NCBI GenBank assembly: GCA_022826485.1 | Contig: JAJDUU010000034.1 | Coordinates: 1-64,000 of the forward strand | Direction: 5' to 3' | DNA: 64,000 bases | DNA from: Chloroflexota bacterium | GTDB lineage: Bacteria; Chloroflexota; UBA11872 | Shown: positions 59,039-64,000 of the stretch, in pieces | How positions within the stretch are numbered: position 1 is the first letter of the stretch | How the letters are laid out: every line of letters begins with the position of its first letter | Made by a program: the position numbers and the translations under genes | The notes under the pieces: model-generated | The model's input: only the letters and a program-made list of their open reading frames with translations | The model's database searches: none | What the model was told of the DNA's origin: nothing

Positions 59039-60727
59039 ATGCCTCCGCTGCCGCGACCCAACAGCGCCGCCATGACCGAGGGCCCGGCGCGCGCCCCCGC
59101 ACGCTCCATGCTCAAGGCCATCGGCTTCAGCGACGAGGACCTGCGGCGTCCGATCATCGGCGTGGCGCACCAGTGGATCGAGACCATGCCGTGCAACTTC
59201 AACCACCGCGAGATGGCCGAGCACGTCAAGGCCGGGGTGCGGGCGGCGGGCGGCACGCCGGTGGAGATCAACACCATCTCAGTCTCGGACGGCGTGGCGA
59301 TGGGCACCGAGGGTATGCGCGCATCGCTCGTCAGCCGCGAGGTGATTGCCGATTCCATCGAGCTGGCGGCGCGCGGCCACTGCGTCGACGCGCTGGTGGT
59401 GCTGGTCGGCTGTGACAAGACCATTCCCGCCGGCGCGATGGTGCTGGCGCGGCTGAACCTGCCGGGATTGGCGCTCTACACCGGCAGCATCGCTCCGGGC
59501 ATTCACCGCGGGCGCGACGTGACCATCCAGGATGTGTTCGAAGGCGTGGGCACGCACGCGGCGGGGCGCATCGACGACGCCGAGCTGCTGGCCATCGAGG
59601 ACGCGGCTTGCCCCGGCGCCGGCGCCTGCGGGGGACAGTTCACGGCCAACACCATGGCCACGGCGCTGGAGTTTCTGGGCATCAGCCCGGCCGGGGCCAA
59701 CGCGGTTCCGGCCACCAACGCCGCTAAGGCCCAGGCGGCGGTTGCCGCCGGCGAGCTGGCGGTCGACCTGCTGCGGCGCGACGTGCGCCCGCGCGAGGTC
59801 ATCACCCGCGCCTCCATGGAGAACGCCATCGCCTCGTTAGCGGCCACCGGCGGCTCCACCAACGCCGTGCTGCACCTCATGGCCATTGCCCACGAGGCTG
59901 GCGTTGAGTTGGAGATCGAGGACTTCGACCGCATCGCCGAGCGCACGCCGATCATCACCGACCTCAAGCCCACCGGACGCTTCGTGGCGTCGGACGTCTA
60001 TGCGGCCGGCGGCCTGGCCGTCATCGCCGCCGAGCTGGCGTCGCGCGACCTGCTGCATGCGGACGCGCGGAACGTGGACGGACGAACCGTGTCAGAGATT
60101 GCCGCCGACGCGCAGCGGTCGGACGCCGCCGGCGACGTGATCACGAGCATCGACACGCCGGTGAAGGCCAGCGGCGGGATTGCCATTCTGCGCGGGAATC
60201 TGGCGCCGGACGGCTGCGTGGCGAAGGTCTCGGGCCAGGAGCAGACGCCCTTCAGCGGACCGGCGCGGGTCTTCGACGGCGAGGCCGCGTGCTACGCGGC
60301 GCTGGAGGCGGGCGAGATTGCGCCAGGCGACTTCGTAGTGATTCGCTACGAGGGGCCGGTGGGCGGACCCGGCATGCGCGAGATGCTGCAGGTGACCGGC
60401 GCGCTGCAGGGCGCGGGCCTGGGCGACTCGGTGGCCCTGATGACGGACGGGCGGTTTTCGGGCGCCTCGCACGGTCGCATGGTCGGGCACGTGGCGCCCG
60501 AGGCCGCGCACGGCGGGGCCATTGCGATCGTGCGCGACGGCGAGCGCATCACCCTCGATCCCGTGGGCCGCCGGCTGGACGTGGCGCTATCGGACGAGGA
60601 GATCGCCGAGCGACTGGCGGCCTGGTCCCCGCCGCCGCCGCGCTATCCCGGCGGGGTGATGGCCAAGTACGCCGCGCAGGTCTCGTCGGCGAGCGCGGGC
60701 GCCGTGACGAGCGTCTTTACGCCGTAG
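59039..60727 (+). CDS. ilvD: dihydroxy-acid dehydratase
   Basis: This 562-residue Fe-S dehydratase makes the keto acids for Val, Ile and Leu. The cluster cysteines are in [18 protein letters not shown] and [17 protein letters not shown]. The C-terminal substrate region has [14 protein letters not shown] and [12 protein letters not shown]. The ATG follows a GGACC stretch with no strong ribosome site. No other ilv genes are nearby and no leader peptide with Ile/Val/Leu codons was seen. Confidence 0.97.
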   Translation: MPPLPRPNSAAMTEGPARAPARSMLKAIGFSDEDLRRPIIGVAHQWIETMPCNFNHREMAEHVKAGVRAAGGTPVEINTISVSDGVAMGTEGMRASLVSREVIADSIELAARGHCVDALVVLVGCDKTIPAGAMVLARLNLPGLALYTGSIAPGIHRGRDVTIQDVFEGVGTHAAGRIDDAELLAIEDAACPGAGACGGQFTANTMATALEFLGISPAGANAVPATNAAKAQAAVAAGELAVDLLRRDVRPREVITRASMENAIASLAATGGSTNAVLHLMAIAHEAGVELEIEDFDRIAERTPIITDLKPTGRFVASDVYAAGGLAVIAAELASRDLLHADARNVDGRTVSEIAADAQRSDAAGDVITSIDTPVKASGGIAILRGNLAPDGCVAKVSGQEQTPFSGPARVFDGEAACYAALEAGEIAPGDFVVIRYEGPVGGPGMREMLQVTGALQGAGLGDSVALMTDGRFSGASHGRMVGHVAPEAAHGGAIAIVRDGERITLDPVGRRLDVALSDEEIAERLAAWSPPPPRYPGGVMAKYAAQVSSASAGAVTSVFTP

Positions 60728-60761
60728 GAAAGGTCTGACTTAGGCCGTCGGCTCTGTCCCA

Positions 60762-60805
60762 ATCCGTTCGCCCTGAGCTTGTCGAAGGGGTTTCCGAACG
60801 GATCG
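60762..60805. repeat. 'GTTCGCCCTGAGCTTGTCGAAGGGG' intergenic repeat
   Basis: The palindrome-flanked element reads CCGTTCG...CGAACGG around a CCCTGAGCTTGTCGAAGGG core, a sequence type known from intergenic regions of many bacteria. It lies between the convergent ilvD and GPP34 genes and may act as a bidirectional terminator. Confidence 0.6.
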
Positions 60806-60816
60806 CGGCGCGGCTG

Positions 60817-61467
60817 CTACATGGGCGGGTGCATGGCCATGGCCAGTGACGTCTCGATGTCCCACACGGCCTGCGAGATGGCCTGGCCGATCAGGTCCAG
60901 CTTGCGCACCTGCTCGATGCGCGCCGAGGCGGTCGCCAGCTCGCGCGCGGACAGCAGCGCCTGGAAGATGCCGCAGGCCTCGGCCAGGCAGACGATGACG
61001 ATGTCGCGCGGGTCGGGAATCTCGTCGCTGAACAGCACGCCCATGATCCGCAGCTTGACTTCGCGGTCGGCCTTGCCGTCCACGGCGGGATAGCGCCGCG
61101 ACTTGAATACCCACAGAAAGTTCTCGTCCCGGCGCTCGAGAATGCCGTGGTCGATGAGCCGAGCGAGCGCGCGGTCGCGGATCTGGTCGGATTGGCGGGC
61201 CGTCTGGTGGACCCAGTGGGCGGCGTCGTGCGTCTCGTCGGCCGCCGCGATTCTGGCCAGCGTCGGGTCGAGCAGGTCGTCGCCGACGGGCGTCGCATCG
61301 ATCAGGACAAGCTGCTTGAGGTCGGTGTCGATGCGGTTCTCCAAGGCCAGGTCCATGAGCACCGCGCCCGCCAACGCGCAGCGCATCGACCAGTCGGAAA
61401 CGTGCAGGAAGTCCCCGCCCTCGTCGTCGAGCAGGAGCAGCATGATCTCTTCGGCGAATCTCAGCAC
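60817..61467 (-). CDS. GPP34 (Golgi phosphoprotein 3-like) protein
   Basis: This 216-residue all-helical protein has LRFAEEIMLLLLDDEGGDFLHVSDWSMRCALAGAVLMDLALENRI, the GPP34/Vps74 N-terminal signature. Eukaryotic homologues bind phosphoinositide and retain Golgi glycosyltransferases; bacterial members are of unknown function. ATG start. The gene faces away from the tandem array and Fic gene. Confidence 0.85.
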   Translation of the reverse strand: MLRFAEEIMLLLLDDEGGDFLHVSDWSMRCALAGAVLMDLALENRIDTDLKQLVLIDATPVGDDLLDPTLARIAAADETHDAAHWVHQTARQSDQIRDRALARLIDHGILERRDENFLWVFKSRRYPAVDGKADREVKLRIMGVLFSDEIPDPRDIVIVCLAEACGIFQALLSARELATASARIEQVRKLDLIGQAISQAVWDIETSLAMAMHPPM

Positions 61468-61640
61468 CGGACACGCTCCTTTGCGTGCTTCACAAAGCTC
61501 GCAAGCCTGCCGCTAGCATATCGCTCTACCCGCGGCGGTGTCCGAGGTGGGCGCGGCGGGAAGGACCGGGGCGATCGTGCGATCGCGCCCTGAGCCTCGA
61601 TGTCGTCGGTCAGGCGACGGTGCGCGCGTTCCATAGTGTC

Positions 61641-62000
61641 GGCTGGCGACAATATGGCGGCTGCAGGCTTCCATATGTGCTCCTACCGATAATATGGACG
61701 GCGAAGCCCCGCATATGTGCTCCTGCCGATAATATGGCGGCTGTAGGCTTCCATATGTGCGCTTACCGATAATATGGATGGCGCAGGCTTCCATATGTGC
61801 TCTTACCGATAATATGGACGGCGAAGCCCCGCATATGTGCGCCTGCCGATAATATGGATGGCGCAGCCGCCCATACGTGCGGCTGCCGATAATATGGCCG
61901 CCGCAGCTCTCCATATGCTCAGCTGACAGTAATAAGGCCGTCGAATTCGTCCATATTGCGTGCTGGCAGTAATATGGATCCATCCCGGCCGCATATGACT
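61641..62000. repeat. nine-unit, 40-bp tandem array upstream of fic
   Basis: Units start at 61641, 61681, 61721, 61761, 61801, 61841, 61881, 61921 and 61961, with an exact period of 40. The core of each is CCGATAATATGG, followed about 13 bases later by CCATATGTGC (or GCATATGTGC). The last two units are more diverged. ATATGG and CCATAT alternate at spacings of about 19 and 21 bases, so each unit is an inverted repeat and the array is a ladder of alternating motifs. Forty is not a multiple of three, so it is not a repeated peptide. The gap 61468-61640 before it shows no gene. Confidence 0.9.
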
Positions 62001-62040
62001 GGTTTGGAACATACGAAGCGTGCCAGCGCAGCGAGGTGAA

Positions 62041-63225
62041 ATGACCCCGGCCAAAAACGCTCCCGCCACCGCCAGTCGGCGAGCCGGGCATTACGTCGCC
62101 CAGCCGCAGGACTACCGGGCGTTTATACCGTCCCCGCTGCCACCGGAACCGCCGGTACGGCTGGAGGGCAAGATTCAAGCTCGGCTCTCGCAGGCTGATC
62201 TGGCGCTTGGACGCCTTGACGGATCTATTCAGACGCTACCGGACCCGGACCTGTTCGTGCTCATGTACGTGCGCAAGGAGGCCGTGCTCTCCAGCCAAAT
62301 CGAGGGCACGCAGAGTTCGCTGCAAGACGTGCTGGCCGCCGAGGCCAGCATTCGGTCGCCGAAACAGCCGCGGGACGTCGGCGAGGTCATCAACTACGTA
62401 ACCGCCATGAACTACGGCCTCGATCGCTTGGAGACGCTGCCGATTTCGGTCCGCTTGATCCGGGAGATCCATACCCGGCTGCTGCACGGCGTCCGCGGGT
62501 CCCAGACGCAGCCGGGTGAGTTGCGCACCCGCCAGAATTGGATCGGCCCCGCTGGATGCACGCTCAATGAGGCCACGTTCGTGCCACCGCCGCACCACGA
62601 GGTACCCAACGCCCTGGGCGCGTTGGAAACGTTTATCCATAACCCCAGCGAGTTGCCGGTGTTGGTCCAGGTTGGGTTGATCCACGCCCAGTTCGAGACG
62701 ATCCATCCGTTCTTGGACGGGAACGGACGCGTCGGCCGGCTGCTCATTACGTTTCTGCTGTGCCAACGGGGCATCCTGAAACAACCGGTGCTCTATCTTT
62801 CGCACTTCTTCAGGCAGCACCGCAGCGACTACTACGACCGGCTGCAGGCCGTGCGTGACGGCGGCGATTGGGAGGGCTGGCTGGCCTTCTTCCTACGCGG
62901 CGTGGCGGAGGTCAGTGCCGTGGCCGTCGACACCGTGCGCCGCGTCCTGACCCTGCGGGAGGAGCATCGAACCCTGGTAACCGAGCAACTGGGCCGCGCC
63001 GCCGCCAATGGCCACCGCGTGCTCGACTACCTATACCGACGGCCACTTGTTTCCGTCGCCAGCGTTCAGGCAATCACGGGGACCGCGTACTCGTCGGCCA
63101 ATGACTTGGTCGCCCGGCTGGTTCGGATCGGGGTGCTTGAGGAGGTCACCGGCAACCAGCGCAACCGCGTGTTCCGCTACGGCCATTACCTGAAGGCACT
63201 CGAAGGCGGGGAGATAGCCGAGTAG
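62041..63225 (+). CDS. Fic-family AMP transferase with C-terminal winged helix
   Basis: This 394-residue protein would transfer AMP (or another nucleotide) to target proteins. The N-terminal domain carries the inhibitory motif SSQIEGT (S-x-x-x-E-G) at about 84-90, which blocks ATP until released. The catalytic loop is HPFLDGNGRVGR at about 221-232. The C-terminus (about 325-385) has a winged-helix domain (SVASVQAITGTAYSSANDLVARLVRIGVLEEVTGNQRNRVFRY). I chose the ATG at 62041 with GAGGTGA just upstream; a GTG at 62020 is possible. The tandem array ends 40 bases before it. Confidence 0.93.
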   Translation: MTPAKNAPATASRRAGHYVAQPQDYRAFIPSPLPPEPPVRLEGKIQARLSQADLALGRLDGSIQTLPDPDLFVLMYVRKEAVLSSQIEGTQSSLQDVLAAEASIRSPKQPRDVGEVINYVTAMNYGLDRLETLPISVRLIREIHTRLLHGVRGSQTQPGELRTRQNWIGPAGCTLNEATFVPPPHHEVPNALGALETFIHNPSELPVLVQVGLIHAQFETIHPFLDGNGRVGRLLITFLLCQRGILKQPVLYLSHFFRQHRSDYYDRLQAVRDGGDWEGWLAFFLRGVAEVSAVAVDTVRRVLTLREEHRTLVTEQLGRAAANGHRVLDYLYRRPLVSVASVQAITGTAYSSANDLVARLVRIGVLEEVTGNQRNRVFRYGHYLKALEGGEIAE

Positions 63226-63311
63226 CCCACCCTCGTCTCCTCCGCCGGCACCGGCGTGATCACGAGGTCACTCACGCCCTAGCGGTCCCCGAACCAAGCG
63301 AGCCGGCCGGG

Positions 63312-64000
63312 TCAGCGTCCGGCGAGGGTGAGGGAGTCGAGGATCCCGTCGAGGCTGGTGAGATCGAACTCGTTGCCGTCCTCGGTCACCGCGACCATCC
63401 GCCGTGAGTAGTCGCCGGGCGGCAGCGGGCCGCCGCTGGTCTCGGAGACCTGGTCATCCGGCAGCGGCAAGCCGAACTCGTGCGATGGCGGGTCGAAATG
63501 AAACACCTCCGTGTACGTCCGAGCGCCGTCGTCCAGGGTCAGCAAGACTCGCGCGATCGGCTTGTTGAACCGGCAACCGCCGCGGTTGGCGCTGTCGATA
63601 GCCGTGCGCAGCCGGTCGTCGAGCGAGTGCAACGTGATGCTCAGGTCGCCGCCGATTTGCGTCATATCGCACCCGCCGATCAACGCGACCGCGCCAGGGA
63701 CGTGCAGGCCAAACTCGTAGGCGACTTCGTTGTAGCGCCGACCGAGGGGAGCGCTGGGATCGCTGTATGGCCATTGCCCGATCACACGAATGTGATAGTC
63801 GCCGGGGTCCAGGTCGAGATCGAGCGCGGGATAGTTCGGTCCTAGTCGCAGGAACTCCACCATGAGGCCCCCGCGTCGGGTGAAGACCTGAGCGAACACA
63901 TTGTCTGGCGGGGTGTCGGACTCGATTCTGATGGGGATTCGCTCGCCAGGGACAGCCTCGGGGTACGCATTCACCCCCGACCAGATGTTGTATTCCTCGC
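63312..64000 (-). CDS. hypothetical beta-rich protein (partial, runs off the window)
   Basis: The reading frame is open to the right edge, so the true start lies beyond base 64000. The visible 230 residues look like beta-sandwich/jelly-roll sequence (VPGERIPIRIESDTPPDNVFAQVFTRRGGL, YPALDLDLDPGDYHIRVIGQWPYS) with no catalytic motif. It could be a secreted or surface domain. The GTG at 63974 is unlikely to be the start because coding appears to continue upstream (EEYNIWSG). Confidence 0.6.
   Translation of the reverse strand, partial: EEYNIWSGVNAYPEAVPGERIPIRIESDTPPDNVFAQVFTRRGGLMVEFLRLGPNYPALDLDLDPGDYHIRVIGQWPYSDPSAPLGRRYNEVAYEFGLHVPGAVALIGGCDMTQIGGDLSITLHSLDDRLRTAIDSANRGGCRFNKPIARVLLTLDDGARTYTEVFHFDPPSHEFGLPLPDDQVSETSGGPLPPGDYSRRMVAVTEDGNEFDLTSLDGILDSLTLAGR

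Noticed and set aside
61641-62000. CRISPR array
   Set aside because: The period is exactly 40 and the whole unit, including the would-be spacer, is conserved between units. There are no unique spacers and no cas genes.
61513-62178. Minus-strand frame with repeated PYYRQEHICGASPSILSV peptide across the array
   Set aside because: A 40-base unit shifts frame at every copy, so the apparent peptide periodicity spans three units and reflects DNA repetition, not selection on protein.

Overview
The window is high-GC bacterial DNA with dense, mostly intact genes in short operons. It most resembles a member of the Chloroflexota (inference, not proven). Three things point that way. The solute-binding lipoprotein has a Val/Glu heptad stalk after its lipobox. 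A secreted serine protease carries GFP(T)SE / QYF..AxLEFHPE-type modules. Many intergenic regions hold palindromic and direct repeat families. There is no rRNA, no integrase or transposase, and no CRISPR array.

Layout. 1-7.4 kb: FmdB-like protein, apt, an endonuclease III-like glycosylase, Mrp, GpsA, RidA and a zinc alcohol dehydrogenase, separated by repeat-rich gaps. 7.4-11.9 kb: a compact run recA - USP - prs - gamma-glutamyltransferase - NifU-like. 11.9-15.1 kb: a defence island with a type II restriction-modification pair and a GmrSD-like DUF262/HNH protein. 15.3-18.9 kb: a DUF3179 lipoprotein, a stand-alone CoxII-type membrane hairpin, ctaA and ctaB. 19-24 kb: MFS and ABC exporters, a coiled-coil membrane protein, a peroxiredoxin and a broken NYN gene. 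24.3-29.1 kb: HpcH aldolase, malate dehydrogenase, a probable selenocysteine redoxin, a glutaredoxin, and an ImmA/IrrE plus DUF4411 toxin-antitoxin pair. 29.3-36.2 kb: secreted protease, pheT-pheS, SpoU methyltransferase, L20, L35. 36.3-46.2 kb: a large LRR lipoprotein, phosphoesterase, DUF59, PD-(D/E)XK nuclease, nuoF-nuoE, folC, DUF2203 and recQ. 46.5-48.2 kb: RelBE, a degenerate tRNA-Ser, HigA-like antitoxins and an aspartic protease. 48.3-55.8 kb: an Opp-type ABC importer operon with an embedded sulfite-oxidase-like protein. 55.9-64 kb: a toxin-antitoxin graveyard, NYN protein, NudC, rhaM, ilvD, GPP34, then an exact 40-bp tandem array upstream of a Fic gene.

The most interesting pattern is recurrent. 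Accessory genes sit between two copies of the 3' end of a core gene. The restriction-modification pair lies between two nifU-like tails (11719-11791 and 13200-13272). The ImmA/DUF4411 pair lies between two glutaredoxin tails (26989-27052 and 29019-29082). Two single genes lie between three copies of an ABC-exporter tail (22137, 22734 and 23352). A tRNA-Ser whose 3' half is canonical but whose D arm is not lies beside the RelBE/HigA cluster. No recombinase is visible to explain this.

Two other highlights stand out. The redoxin at 26081-26539 has an in-frame UGA exactly at the redox cysteine, followed by a SECIS-like hairpin. The region 61641-62000 holds nine 40-bp units carrying alternating ATATGG/CCATAT motifs immediately before a Fic protein.
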